64,000 nucleotides of DNA, from positions 31,479,881-31,543,880 of the forward strand of contig CM031601.1 of the NCBI GenBank assembly GCA_018398815.1, given 5' to 3'. Shown one piece after another: positions 13,528 through 26,094 of the stretch. A program made the position numbers and the translations under genes. Under the pieces are notes generated by a model that was not told where the DNA came from, ran no database searches, and worked only from the letters and a program-made list of their open reading frames with translations. Source of the DNA: Conus ventricosus (Eukaryota > Mollusca > Gastropoda > Neogastropoda > Conidae). Every line of letters begins with the position of its first letter. The stretch's first letter is position 1.

Positions 13528-13641
13528 CTTAAGGGATCAGAGTGAGCTAATTAACTTTACCGCCAGTCCAAAGCACCGTGAAATATCTTTTTGACTTGAA
13601 ATTGGGAATGGGATTTCTCCATTCCACCCAAAACCTCTAAT

Positions 13642-13698
13642 TTATTGATGTGTGTGTGTGTGCGTGTGTGTGTGTGTGCGTGTGCGTGTGTGTGTATA
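13642..13698. repeat. (GT)n microsatellite
   Basis: TG repeat with CG interruptions, just downstream of the LINE fragment. Confidence 0.9.
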
Positions 13699-14177
13699 GG
13701 TGAATATATTTATTTCCGCCAAGTCAGAATTCTTAGGCCAGTTTGATTGTGATACAGTGAATTGCTGAGTAATTAATGTAATAGCATAAAGGTGTGGCTT
13801 AACAGATGTGTATGCAAGTTGCAACATACCTCTGAAAAAGACAAATGAGAATGTTTGGTTTTGATCAGGTGTTATGTTATATTTTATGCTACAGAATTTC
13901 TACACATATATGATATATGATGATTACCAAAAAGATTCTGGGAGAGAAGAGGATTTTAAATAAAATTTTAGCATTGATACAATAAAAAAAAATTTGCATC
14001 ACCTGTCTCTCTTTGTTACATTTATAGCTATGCCCTTAGCAACTAGTGTGATTTGGACTGTGGACCAAAGATTGTTTTGAAAAATGGCTGTCATAAGTAA
14101 AATTATTGAATAAAAAAAAAGGACGTTAGTTTCGAAACAAAGTGACTGAGGGTGGAAAATGAAGCAAAATGTAAAAA

Positions 14178-14295
14178 GAAAAGGGGTTAGTTATCGCCAC
14201 AGACACAGACAAACACATTACAGGACAAAACATATGTATATGATGTATATGTGTTTTGTCCTGTAATCTGTTTGCGTCTGTGGCAGTCCCTTTTC
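14178..14295. repeat. Long imperfect palindrome (fold-back element)
   Basis: Two arms of about 55 bases, GAAAAGGGG...CCACAGAC...ATTACAGGACAAAACA and its reverse complement, meet at a short AT-rich centre near 14237. It could be a small MITE or a cruciform-prone site. The surrounding 13700-15007 is AT-rich with no gene seen. Confidence 0.75.
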
Positions 14296-15007
14296 TTTCT
14301 TTTTTTTAAATGAAGAAAGAGTACAACTTTTGTGGATCCATATCAGCAGCACTGACTAAAAAAATGTTTTTTATTTTGTAGAAAGAAATCCAAAAATAAT
14401 CTTGGTCAGTCAGATCTAACTTAGTGGAGACTGAGATGGCCTTCATGGAAGATAAAGCATATTTGGATAAGCTGTCATAGATTCACAAAGTTAGTTTCAA
14501 GTTTATTTTTAGGTGTCCAGTAGTCAACCAAGAGTTATTGTGATAACTTTTACAACCGTAAATATTTAAATGCTTACCTGTTTTTGCTTTTTATTCGATT
14601 GTTTTTCAGAGGGTTTTTTTTATAACCTTTTTACATGTTAATATATGTTTATAAAGTAAGCAATGGGATGTTGGGAAGGTGTGGCACTTTTAATAGGCAG
14701 GATTAATGTGCCCGCATGTGAATGATTGTTTTTAAGTACCATAAGCAGACATTTTGATTCTTGAAAAGGTACCCTATGGTATTATCTTCTGATAAATGAT
14801 TGATTTTGTAGCTTTCAATACATGTTTGCAGCAAGCAAATACAAATGATTTTTTTTTTAATGATTCAGTGGTTGGTTAAGTAACACAGTCAGCCTTGTAA
14901 CTATATGAGTATACAGCACACATGGTATGCATTTCATCATTTAATAAGACATATCCAGGTTAGTTTAAAAGAAAGAAAAAAAAAATTAATGAACTTGTAG
15001 TTGCAGG

Positions 15008-17504
15008 ATGTCACGCAGCATCCGTTTGGCGGTAAAAGCAAGGGCCTGGAACCCCACGCAGCAGGAATGGTCTCTGGCGGCACAGTCCATCCAGCCTGAG
15101 GAGAAGGAGCGGATTGCGCATTTTGTCTTCAAGAAGGATGCAAAGTCAGCCATGGTCTGGAATTTTGTCTCTCACCTTTGACCCACTGTTTCCTTTCTTC
15201 CCTCACTCAGTCTGTCTGCCGCTCTCTCTCTCTCTGTCTCTGTCTCTCTCTTTCTCTCTCACTCTGTCTTTCTTGGTCTCTCTCTCTCTCTCGCTCTTTG
15301 TCTCTCTCTGTCTTTCTCTTTCTCTCTTTTTTCTCCTTCCATCTTCCTGTCACTGTTTTCAGTTGCAAACAAGCAGTATGGTGGTTTTACACTCAACAAT
15401 AAAATGTTTACTGAAAATAAATTGTTTCTAGATTTGACATCCATGATGAAGAAAAATGTTCTTCTTCAGAGTCAAGTATCAGGCCTGAAATATAAAACAG
15501 TGAATAGACAAACACAACTGGAAAACTTAGTGCAGGGGCCCAGGGTGGGAGGTTCGGGGAATGGGGGGGGTGGGGGGTTGGGGTCGCTGCATAGGCTCCC
15601 TTGGTGGGTTCCATGGACAGCACCCATGAAGGGCTGTAAGCTGCAGAGATTTTGCTGTAGGTGAGCTGTAAACTGGTGTATCTCGAAACTTACAGTGCAG
15701 TTTCAATGATATTAATAGAAGTCCATTAAAATGTAAACATTTCCAGCCAGACCTTAATTTTTTTCTCCCCCGACAGTTATTTTTGGTGGAATGATTTTCA
15801 GATTGGCAGAATATGATTTTAAAGCAATGGCTGAAAACTGAAACCATTGGAAATGGAGAGGCCTGAGTATACAATTCCAGCCAGTTTTAAGTTCTGTCTC
15901 AAGTGTCTGCATCCAGCGCAGTTTAAGAGCGAAATAGAAGAGGAAGTGGTTGATTGTGAACTTTTTCCACATTTCCTTTGTTACAGATTAAAACCAACAG
16001 TTTTTTCAGTTTCACTTTGTTACTTCAGCTACCTGCTACAACCCTGGGATGTAGTCATTTCCTCTCTTCATTCAGTCCCAGCAGCACATCAAGCATCTAA
16101 ACAAAAGTAGTTATCACTATTTCTTATTGATCATAATATAAAGTCCCTAGCTCAAAATTTTGTCATTCTTCCTGTGACGTGCAGTTTCTAGTTAAGCAGA
16201 TAGAAACATGACATTTTGGTTTGAGTTGAACACACTAAGAAGCTACCGGCTGCATCAAACCTATGATGTGGCCTTTATGTGATGCTGACATTTTTGGTGC
16301 ACATATCTACAGGCAGTAGGCTAAGTCATTTAGTGTAGTGCATTCTCAAAGACCTTGACTTAACAGATGCAGAAACACTGATTCCACTTTTTTTTTTTTG
16401 GGTGGTACTTTGAATTTGTTCCGTATGAAATTTTTCTTGAAACTGTTTATGAAATTTCTCTTGGCACTATTGCATTCCATTCTGCGTTGGTATTATTATA
16501 GTTTTATCAACACAGTTACATTTTCCATGTTCAAACACAGGTGGGCAGACTTCTCATTCGACGCGTGGTAGCCATCATGATGGAGATTCCCTACGGTTCT
16601 GTGAAACTGGCACGGACGGAGAAGGGGAAGCCGTATGCGCTGAATCCAGTGGATGAAAAGCCAGTGCTGACAGGCTGCCATTTCAACATCTCTCATCAAG
16701 GAGACTACGTTGTCATTGCCGCCAACAAGAGCAAACAAGTGGGAGTGGACGTCATGAAAGTGGAGTGGCCTCGTAAGTTACCAGTCAGTCTGTTTGCTCT
16801 GTTAGAGTGTGTCATGTTTGGGATTCAGTGCCATTTCCATGTATCCATTCCAAAAGTGTGCACACAGTATATCTTATCTTTGCTAGTATACCTGTGAATA
16901 CATACACACAAGCAACTGACTAAGAGAGAAAACGTTTGATTTGGATTTGAGAGGGAAGCAGAGAAGGAGGGGGTGGAGGGAGGATTGGCAGATGAAAAGC
17001 TGTATGCTTCAAGCGGTCAGTTTCTTTGAGCAGATCTTAGGTTTGGATCCAGATAGAGCCTTGTGGATCAAGTGTGGGGATCTTTTGTTTTCTTCTCCTA
17101 GACCAGATTGAGCAGATCTCTTTAGCTTGAAACCTTTTGTTTGTATGGGCAGGCATGCAGTGGATGAAAAATATGCATATAATATATTCCATAATTCATG
17201 CACAGTTTGATGAGCTTTCAGAACACAAAGTTGCTCAGCACGTATCGCCCCTGTCTTCTGCGACAGAGAAGCTACCTTATTTTTGTGTGACGGCCCCATG
17301 TCACCATGGCTCAGCATTTGAAAAATGTTTTACATTTTTTGGTGGAATACACACTAAAAACTGAAACTGATAGAATTAAGTATCTGTATACTGTTTTATA
17401 TCATCGGCAGACTCTTTAAAAACTACCCAGTTTGTGCTCTCAAACAGTCTTGCATACCCACACAGTGACACACGCACACACACACACACACTGACACACA
17501 CACA

Positions 17505-17556
<52 letters not shown>

Positions 17557-17616
17557 CAAACATGCAGGAATACATGCACACACGCACACATACACACACA
17601 CCATGCGCGCGCACGC

Positions 17617-17650
<34 letters not shown>

Positions 17651-19336
17651 CACCTTAAACAGAAATTATTCCAGATATAACTTGTTCTTTTAGTAAGTTG
17701 TAAGTAGAACAGAAAAAAAGATTGTCAAGACATAACTTGTTCTTTTAGTAAGTTGTAAGTTGAACAGAAAAAAAGGTTGTCTGTAATCTCTATGATAACC
17801 AAGAACTGTGATAATCACTCTGAATTCTGATTGAAGCCACAGAAGATGAAATACACCACTATTAATTTGAAGCCACAGAAAATGACAGACATCCCATTAT
17901 TTCCTTTTTGATGCTTTTCAGGCAAAACCAGTGTACAAGAATTTTTTAGCATGATGAAACGGCACTTGACAGAGCAGGAATGGAGTAATGTACTTCGTCG
18001 CAGTGATGACCTGGACCAGTTGCAGGTTTTCTACCGCTACTGGGTGAGACTCCAGTCATGAATGGTTTTGTCCCTGTCATGATCATAGATCTAGAATTGG
18101 AGCAAATTCTCAATATGATGAATGGTAATCTCATTTCATAGTACATGTTCTCCTTGTCTGGGGTTTGAATCATCCTGTAGAGAAATAGCAGAACCTTTCA
18201 AAGGCAACTTACAGAAATCTTTAAAAATTGAATGCTAACCAATTAAATAATTGTTTTTTTTGTTTTTTTTGCATAACACTCTGCAACTACCATCTTTATA
18301 TTTGAAAGTGCTAAATTCATTTTTGAAACTCATGGTTTAGAAAAGCATTTTGTTTCTTAAGAATGCAAAGTTTGTGCGTTTAATGTTGCTCTTGTGTATA
18401 ACCAACGATTGTGTTCTACTTACTCCTTTCTGATACACATGGAATCCATCCACAGTAGCAAAGCTGACTGGTCTAACACACTGCCACCGAGATCCTAAGT
18501 GAATTAGAGAGGACCCAAACAGTCCATGTAGCATTTCCAGCGTTGTTATCGATTCAGTGGCGTTTGGGTCACTAAATTGTCAATACTGGTACTGAATAGT
18601 CACCTTGGCGCACACGGCTTAGATTGAATTTTTTTCCCTTTTCTTTTCATAGAGGTGAATCGAAGTAAACTTCGGCAAACAGCACTGTCCTCAAATGTCA
18701 CATCTTAACAATTAAAGCATCCTTCATACCATGTTTAGAAATGAAATTGAGGGTCATTCAGGAAGGGCGGGAGATAGGGCAGATCAGTAGTTAAATGGAA
18801 TGTGGCGTACAGGCGGAAAAGGGTGTAAAGATAGCAAAAATGATCGATGGGAGCAGGTCTTTCAGAGAGGGAGGGGGGCAGGGGTAAGACTGGTTTAAAG
18901 ATGAAAAATGGTCCAGAAAAGTTTTAAGGAAGAGGGAATTTCTATTCAGAGAGCTTTCCTGGAAGATTTGACTGTAAAGCTAAAAATGTTTGTTTACATT
19001 AAAAGAAAGGTTACAGTCCTTTTTTTCAAACCAATGCTGCATTAAAAAAAAATCTTGCGTCTGCTTGGAAAAAGAAAGGAAAGAAAGAAAGAAAAAGAAA
19101 GTGGAAAGACGAAGAAGAAAGAAGTAAATCAGATAAATTGAGAAGGATCATGATAACCTTGTCGATGAAGGTTTAGAAACTATTACATTCAGTATTTGGT
19201 CAAATAAAAGTGGGAGGTTTTAGTACTAATATGAGAAAGTGGGTGTAGAAAAATACATTCTGTCACTGTCTTTCTCTCTGTCTGCCTCTCTCTCTCTCTC
19301 TCCTCTCTCGTTCTCTCTCTCTCGTTCTCTCTCTCG

Positions 19337-19417
<81 letters not shown>

Positions 19418-22400
19418 GCGCATACACACAAAGCCATTCGTACTAGTTTTAGGTACTTGTAGCAGTGTTTCTGTTTTGTTGCACCGCCATCCCCTCTCCC
19501 ATCACCCTCACCACACCACCCCCACATTCCCAGCTCTGTCACTTTTTTCTTTTGTTGTCAGATTCTTTGCTCTTTTTTTTTCTTCTTTTTTTTGTGTGCT
19601 TTTTCTGGGAATTGGCTTTTTTTTTTTTTTTACTTTGCCATTGATGCACTTAAAACCCTGCTTCTTCACTAATTCAGGCTACAACAGCAGGATAAATGAT
19701 TATATCACATGTATATTGGGACAAGTTTTAGGTGCTGGAGAAGTTTGTCCTTTCAGACAGGGAGAAACTATCAAGGAAATCATGTTTTTATTGACACCTG
19801 TCCGAACTTTTTCCTCCAAGCAGGTTGTTTTTATTAGCATCTGTCTGTTCATTTGCTCTTCCATCCAACAGAGTTATGTTGTTGAATCTGTCTGTCTGTT
19901 TACTTTATTGTCCAGGGAAGTTATGTTTTTACTCGCACCTGTCTGTTTTGTTTGTTTTTCTGTTCAAGGAAGTTATGTTGTTACATCTGTCTGTCTGTTT
20001 GCTTTTCTGTCCAAAGGAGTTATGTTGTTGCATCTGACTGTTTGCTTTTCCATCCAAGGAAATTATGCTTTTATTTGCACCTGTCTGTTTGCTTTTCTGT
20101 ATGAGGAAGTTATTTTATTGCATCTGTTTGCGTTTACATCCAAGGAAATTGTTTTTATTGGCAGCTGTGTGTTTGTTTGCCTTCCTGTCTGAAAAAAAAG
20201 AAGAAAAAGATCGCAGCTTTACTTGAAAACAAGCCAAAATACAAATAAACTCACAACATGAAAGTTTAAAGTAACACAGATTTTAAACACAGTATAAAAG
20301 ATAATAGTACGTTTTTGACATATGTCCTTTTCAGACATTACAAACAAAAAACTGCACAAAACAATATTCCCCTGGTAGCAGGGAAGGGGAAAGGGAAGTG
20401 AGTGCAACACAAATTAAAAAAACTTAAGCGTATGGATGCATGGTGCATATTGACATAAAAGGATCTGCTATCTTGGGTACTCTTTAGTTTTTGTTGTTTG
20501 CCATAGTGTCATTATAATAAGTGCATTGATGTGTGTATGCATATCATGTATGTGCGTGTGTGTATTCAAATGCTTACACTCAAGTGTATGCATACTTGTT
20601 TGCACATTGTCGCACAAATGTAAACACTCTTATATGTGATTGAGATTAAAATTAAAAAAAATAAAAAAAAGAGACCAGCTGCCATGGCGAAGTGGTTAGC
20701 GTCGCGGACTCCCGGCTGGGAGGTCGTGGGTTCGAATCCCAGAAGTCATGCGGGTTTTTCTGTACGGCTCCTACCCAGAGTTGAGTTTGCTGCGGACTCA
20801 GTTGGGAAGACTGGGACCACACAGTCGAGTTTCATCCACTTAATGGATGCGTTTCTGAGAGTGTTGCTCAAATTTCCTGACCAACACTGCAGGTGCCTGT
20901 ATCTCTCGGGCCTGGTTGACGCCGGGATATACTATGAAAGGAAGCGTAGAGCACAGCCCTGTCATGTAGTCTCAGACCGAAATGGAAATCCGTAGCATAA
21001 TCTTAATCATCCACATTCTAATCCATCAGCATAAAAAAAAATTCTGTGGCCCTTCATGCCCTGTTCTCATGGTGACCTCAATTTCGATGTCCTCTCCACG
21101 TCTGTGGTCTTGGTTTGGTTCCGTCGGGGTCACCGGTATCGGTGAGTCCATGGGGGCTGTCGTTGGACGGACATGGTGGCGCCCTCCGGAGGGAGAGCTC
21201 ACTCACACCGGTTCCGCGACTAAGCAATTATTATTGTCATCAGTAGGGAGCTTAGTAGGTGGTGTCCTGCATATGTTAGATCAGAACAGGCGCCACTGAA
21301 CACCACCGAAGTGACTCAGCAGCAGTGCAGTGTCTCCTCCGGTGGGTTGCCTCATGATGACTTGACATTGACTGCTCCCTGTGGATTGCCGGTGCCGGGG
21401 CTGTGATGGGGCCGACCGGGCAGTGGCTGTGGACGGGGTGTTGGAATGAGCGGCGTGGGTGCACTGCCTCTGAGGTGGCGCAGAGGTTGGGACAGCAAAA
21501 AAATAAGTAAATAAGAAAAAAATTATTTAAAAAGAAAAGAAGAGCATGTAATTCTCTCCCCTCCTGTTGACTGGTGTCTGGTGTGCAGTGTCTGAAGGAG
21601 AGTGTTCTGAAGGCGCTAGGCACCGGCATCGGGCTGGAACTGTCCCGCCTGGACTTCCACACCACTGAGGAAGACCTGGTCCCTGACCAGGTGACCTCCA
21701 CCACCACCCTCAAAATGGATGGAGCTCTTGCTTCTGATTGGCTGTTTGAGGAGACCATGCTGGAGGATCATTGCATTGCAGTGGCTCTTCAACCTGAGCA
21801 GGTGAGAAAGGGTGTGGTGTCCTATTCAGTGCATTGTCACGTCTCATGATGGTGGAACCGTTTCATGTTCAGGGAGAATATGTCCCCGGACGGCAGTCGA
21901 GGGGTACCTCTGCTGTGCAGACATGTCTGTGTGTCTTCACCACTTCATCACACCATGCCAAGAACTGTTTCCTCCTTAGGCATCCTGGAATCAGCCTGCA
22001 ACATGTCCAGCCCTGAAGTCACAGTGTCTCTTGTTACCCCACCAGTTCCTTTGTCATCCTGGAATCAGCCTGCAACATGTCCAGCCCTGAAGTCACAGTG
22101 TCTCTTGTTACCCCACCAGCTCCTTTGTCATCATGGAATCGGCCTGCAACATGTCCAGCCCTGAAGTCGCAGTGTCTCTTGTTACCCCACCAGTTCCTTT
22201 GTCATCCTGGAATCAGCCTGCAACATGTCCAGCCCTGAAGTCAGTGTCTCTTGTTACCCCACCAGCTCCTTTGTCATCATGGAATCGGCCTGCAACATGT
22301 CTAGCCCTGAAGTCAGTCTTACTTGTTACCCACCAGTTTGTGCCAGGAACATTGCCAGTTTGCCCAGGGCTGCCATGCTCATCAAGACTAGCCTAGCTCA

Positions 22401-23571
22401 CTTTGCTGGTAACTTAATGTCCTTATCGAATGCCTGTATCCAGCAGTCATGGATGAGCCTGGCTGGAGATGTTTGCCTCAGGTAATCGTCTCCATATTGC
22501 AAGGAAGGATTTTTTTTTCATGAAGAACAGTGATGGAGCAAATGATCAAATCATCAGTACTTCTTCAGGCATGGCAATGTTGTATTGTTGCTTTGACTTT
22601 GAGGGAATTTCATTTGTTTGTTTGTTTGTCTTTAGATTTTCCTCCCCCCCCCCCTTTTTTTTAAGCAGGTCAGAAAAAAAAGATGAAGAGAAGTATGGCT
22701 GACATTTTCTTGAATGGATGTTCAGGAAAGTTGCAGTCTCATTTGGATCAAATAAAACTCAGTACTTTGCAGAGGAACTGAGTGTTGAAAATGAGCTTTG
22801 TATGAAAAAGGAATGGAAAAGGTAATTTTCTGTGAATTCCTTTTCCAAACTCCACCCACGCCACCCCTTCCCCCTCTCTGCCAACACCCCTACCCCACTC
22901 TACCCCATTTAAGTATACATGGTTTTCTGCCAATGTAACTTAACTGTTGTGCACTTGCAGCAAACTCAACACCAACTAGACTTTTATAGCAAGAATCAAG
23001 TCTTCTTAGTCTTACATCATGTTGAGTGTGAAGCAAAACATGACTGAAAGTGCTATGAAGTCTGTTATGTAATATTGCACGTGACTGCTACATCTAGATG
23101 TTGAATGCTGCTCTGAAAATGTCAGATACTACGCTTTGTGCTTTGTAGGCCCTTGCAGCTCAGGCAGAGTAAAAAACAGAAAGGTACAATACAGTGCAGA
23201 GCTGTTACGGGAAAATTCAGCAGGGATCACTTGGAAACCATGGAGCTCAACCTGACGCGCCTTGTCTTGTCATTTACATGAGAAAAAAACCAACAACACT
23301 TAACTTGAATAAAACTCACAGAAACTTAAGTCATTTTTTGTTAGACATTTTTTCTTTCCGATCTGAAAACGGATCTACTGACTGGATGGTATTTGATGTG
23401 TTTCAGTCGACAGATGAGTCTCAGAATGCCAACGACGATGGCACAGAGCCATTCACGGTGTGGAGCATGGATGATTTGTTATCAGGATGCGAGCCTCTTC
23501 CTGGCTCAACACCAGACCAGGCCTACTGGGACAACTTCGCTGCCAAAGAAGAAGCACCTAACTTGAGTTAA
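15008..23571 (+). CDS. AASDHPPT: L-aminoadipate-semialdehyde dehydrogenase-phosphopantetheinyl transferase
   Basis: Cytosolic Sfp-type enzyme that moves 4'-phosphopantetheine from CoA to a serine of carrier proteins (fatty acid synthase ACP, mitochondrial ACP, aminoadipate dehydrogenase). Five coding exons: 15008-15154, 16541-16772, 17922-18043, 21589-21801, 23407-23571; phases 0,1,0,0 agree and the total is 292 residues (human about 309). Family blocks seen: [31 protein letters not shown], the metal-binding VGVDVMK and the WCLKES catalytic motif, then AFEE-like WLFEET and a conserved YWDNF tail. Start: ATG at 15008 fits the family N-terminus and an in-frame TGA lies at 14990. It is preceded by TTGCAG, so a 5' UTR exon further left is possible. 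The exon 1 donor (ATG|GTCTGG) is weak; the others are good. No disruption. Confidence 0.95.
15184..15345. repeat. (CT)n-rich tract in AASDHPPT intron 1
   Basis: CTCTCTGT-type pyrimidine tract right after exon 1. The rest of intron 1 (to 16540) shows G-rich sequence near 15545-15590 and no other gene. Confidence 0.85.
17470..17653. repeat. (CA)n microsatellite in AASDHPPT intron 2
   Basis: Several CA runs with CACTCA and CGCA variants. It is followed at 17677-17790 by two tandem copies of a 55-base unit starting ATAACTTGTTCTTTTAG. Confidence 0.9.
19259..19431. repeat. (CT)n/(CA)n microsatellite in AASDHPPT intron 3
   Basis: CTCTCTCG tract followed by about 40 CA units. The T-rich stretch to 19640 holds no gene. 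Confidence 0.92.
19770..20190 (+). repeat. Degenerate minisatellite in AASDHPPT intron 3
   Basis: About eight diverged copies of a unit near 50-60 bases: GTTATGTTGTTGCATCTG, then TCTGTTTGCTTTTC and TGTCCAAGGAA. The open frame across it is a repeat translation. Confidence 0.85.
20672..21044 (+). mobile_element. tRNA-derived SINE, copy 1
   Basis: Head contains RNA polymerase III box A TGGCGAAGTGG (20685-20695) and box B GGTTCGAATCC (20729-20739) at tRNA spacing, followed by a non-tRNA body with GAGAGTGTTGCTCAAATTTC and CTGGTTGACGCCGGG, and a tail with ATCCGTAGCATAATC ending in poly-A. Three diverged copies occur in reverse orientation at 25460-25800, 31430-31715 and 37650-37977. Not a working tRNA gene: the tRNA fold is not maintained. 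Confidence 0.85.
21045..21530 (+). repeat. Dispersed repeat family B, copy 1
   Basis: Moderately GC-rich element in AASDHPPT intron 3 ending in A-rich sequence 60 bases before exon 4. A diverged reverse-orientation copy is at about 34090-34400; shared blocks include ATCCACAGGGAGCAGTCA, GAGGCAAC and GATGACAATAA (in reverse orientation). It has no recognised coding capacity. Confidence 0.65.
21968..22345 (+). repeat. Minisatellite in AASDHPPT intron 4, 71-74-bp unit
   Basis: Five copies of a unit containing TGGAATCAGCCTGCAACATG, CCAGCCCTGAAGTC and TTGTTACCCCACCAG. The last two copies lack three bases (ACA), giving 71. CCTGG/CATGG alternation suggests a two-unit higher-order pattern. The rest of intron 4 to 23406 shows no gene. 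Confidence 0.92.
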
Positions 23572-23691
23572 TGCCCTTTGACCTTGGAAGCTGCCAAAGA
23601 AGAAGCACATAACCTGAGTTAGGGCCCTTTGGCCTTAGAGGCTGATGAAGAAGAAGCACCTAACCTGAGTTATTGGCCTTTGGCCGTGGAA
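23539..23691 (+). repeat. Three 51-bp tandem copies across the AASDHPPT stop codon
   Basis: Copies begin at 23539, 23590 and 23641 (GCTGCCAAAGAAGAAGCAC, then CTAAC.TGAGTTA, then CCTTTGNCCTTGGAAG). Copy 1 encodes the last residues [10 protein letters not shown] and the TAA. Because 51 is 17 codons, copies 2 and 3 stay in the same frame: copy 2 keeps a stop (TAG), copy 3 has lost it (TAT). Confidence 0.9.
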
Positions 23692-23865
23692 GTTTGGGAG
23701 GATCAAATCAGGTGGCTGATGTGGCTCCTGGATGTGAACATATCATCAGTCAGGGCTTGAGGTCAGGGAACCTTCCGTTTATCTGGCAAAGGATACCAAG
23801 GACCCATAGACTTCCGTCAAACTGGGATGACCGAGTCACAAAGGAGGGTTGTGCAAATGTGTTCA

Positions 23866-23901
<36 letters not shown>

Positions 23902-25200
23902 ATTGTTACATCATCAGATGTTCATATTGAATAATAATTATGGTCAGTTATTTAGCCCCTTTAAAGGGGAAAGTTGCACTTTCGAAAAATCTAACAGAAA
24001 AACCTTGCTCAGAAATTGAATGTTTTTGTGTGGGCATGTTTTACTGTAACGATAATAGTTGAAGAAATGTAATAGCTTATAGGCCAAGAAACAGCAAGTC
24101 ATACTGCTAAACTAAAGACCACCTGATTTTTTGATGATATCAATCGGCAGTTGAACTTGATTTTTTGTGTGGGGATTTTCCATCACTTAAAAAAATTCTT
24201 GTTAGCATTCAGGGACAAAATCCACAAGAAATTGTCAGTGATGATAATGTCATGTTGTTCAGAACTTTCAGCCTCTTTACAGAGCTTTTATCTTTATTTA
24301 CATTGTTGTCAACCTTTGTTGCTCACTTCCATCCAGATCCACAGTTTTGTTGTGAACATTATAAATGGGGGGAAGCCATTCTGAAATACAAAAAACGGAT
24401 CTCAAATCTTTCAAGGTCAGAGAAACAGAAGGGAAAAAAGTCAGCAAGAGCCTGTGTAAAGTGAATATACTGGGGATGAGCTCATGTCTTGTGTGAGCAA
24501 AGACATGAACAATGACAGTCCAGGTGGAGTCCTGTTGATCATCACCACAGTCAAGCTTCAGGAAGAAATGGACAACATGGAACAAAAAAAACAACCAAAA
24601 ATCGTCAAAAATATATTTTAACAGGTTTTTGAAAGGAAAGATTGGAAAGTGAGGTGGAGGAGGGATAGGGTTGGGGTATCAGAAGTGGAGATGGTCTAGG
24701 ATGTAAATGCTCAATGTTGTTGTTCGGATCATTTTTCTGATGGCCTCACCATTCACAGTCCAACTGAAGCCCATGACATTGACATTGTCCCAGTGATACA
24801 GCTTCAGTGGCAGCTGCTAGGAGTCAGGCTGGCCATGCATCTTAACCTCTTTGAACACTAGCTGTTATGAGAAAGCAAGGACAATGTTGTGAAAAATGCC
24901 AAAAAGTAAAGAAATGAAGGCTGAAGTTTTGTGTGTCAAGTATCTGAAGAGTTGATTGTTTTGTTGTCATGTTTGATAGAAAATGTTCTCATCTGTGTCT
25001 TTGGATTTTAGACATTAATTTACAGATCATCGTACAGTCCAAAAAATAAGTCGCCCTATTAGATATATTTGTATACAATCAAATGGGTTTTGTAGTCAAC
25101 TGAGCTACTTGTTCTAACTCGGTTTATACAGTAAACAGCCTACAAAGCCCCTCCTGATGCCATTATTGCTAAGTCGCAGAAACAGCGTGAGTGAATGTCC
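23692..25200. other. Downstream of AASDHPPT, no gene seen
   Basis: Contains a (GT)n run at about 23869-23899 and AT-rich sequence. Short open frames at 24151-24464 lack splice or family support. No clear polyadenylation signal was assigned to AASDHPPT. Confidence 0.5.
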
Positions 25201-25211
25201 CCCTTTAAAAG

Positions 25212-25440
25212 GTGCCTCCAAGTTCATTCAGCAACATTCCCTCAGGCCTTGCTGACCCTAAAGACTGACATTAACTTCATCCACACATGGACATGGAAAG
25301 GAAATGAATTGGAGTCATGACAAGAGCACAAAGTCCATTCAGCAACATTGTTTGACCTTGCTGACCACAAGGACAGTGACATAACATAACCTTCATCAGG
25401 ACATGGACATTGAGGGGAAATAGTAAGATCAGGACACAAA
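25212..25440 (+). repeat. Diverged two-copy tandem duplication
   Basis: 25212-25322 and 25331-25440 share TTCAGCAACATT, CCTTGCTGACC, ACATGGACAT and GACACAAAG-like ends; unit about 115-120 bases. Confidence 0.7.
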
Positions 25441-25459
25441 GAACTACAGAACTTGATCA

Positions 25460-25800
25460 TCTTTTTTTTTAAAGAAAAAGATGACGAGGTTGAGGAAGAT
25501 GGTGCTGCTTAGAGACAGGGTGCTACTCAGTGCTCTGTTGTAATGTAGTCTGGCTCCAACCAGGCCTAAGAGATAACAAACGCCTGCAATGTTGGTCAGG
25601 AAATGTGAACAACACTTTGGCATACATCCAGTCAGTGACTGAGCACTGACTGTGTGGTTGTAGTCTTCCCAGCCAGGCTTAGTACATTGAATGGGTGGAA
25701 GGTAGCCAGGGCAAGACATCTGACAAAGACAGGTTTTGATGGGCATCAGTCCATGACCTTCCAGCCTGTACCTCGCAATGCTAGACATTCTGTCATGGTA
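25460..25800 (-). mobile_element. tRNA-derived SINE, copy 4 (reverse)
   Basis: Reverse strand matches the body of the SINE at 20672: GGGAAGACTACAACCACACAGT, ATTTCCTGACCAACATTGCAGG and ATCTCTTAGGCCTGGTTG, ending in an A-rich tail at about 25465. The tRNA-like head is strongly diverged. Confidence 0.7.
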
Positions 25801-26094
25801 GTTGGTGCCCTCAAGAAAATGAAGTACGTGTGTGTGTGTGCGCACACACGCATGCTTGAATCTTCCTGTGGAAACCCAGACCCTTATTACGCACATTGAA
25901 CATGCATATATGGTGAACATTCAAATGATGTTACACATATTTTTGTTTAGCCATTTTTCACTTCAAGGTGTTGGATTTGCTAAACTGTATTAACACAAAT
26001 GTACATGCTCCACACATGCACACACACGCGCACACACACACACGCACACATCAAACCTTATGCATGGTCACACACACACTATTAAGTGGTAGAT

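Noticed and set aside
13043..13594. 183-codon forward frame
   Set aside because: Antisense shadow of the reverse-strand LINE reverse transcriptase end.
20674..20750. Possible tRNA gene (box A and box B at normal spacing)
   Set aside because: It is the head of a SINE with three other copies in the window; arms do not pair as a tRNA should.
24151..24464. Overlapping forward frames of 77 and 99 codons
   Set aside because: No splice support, AT-rich composition and no recognisable motif.
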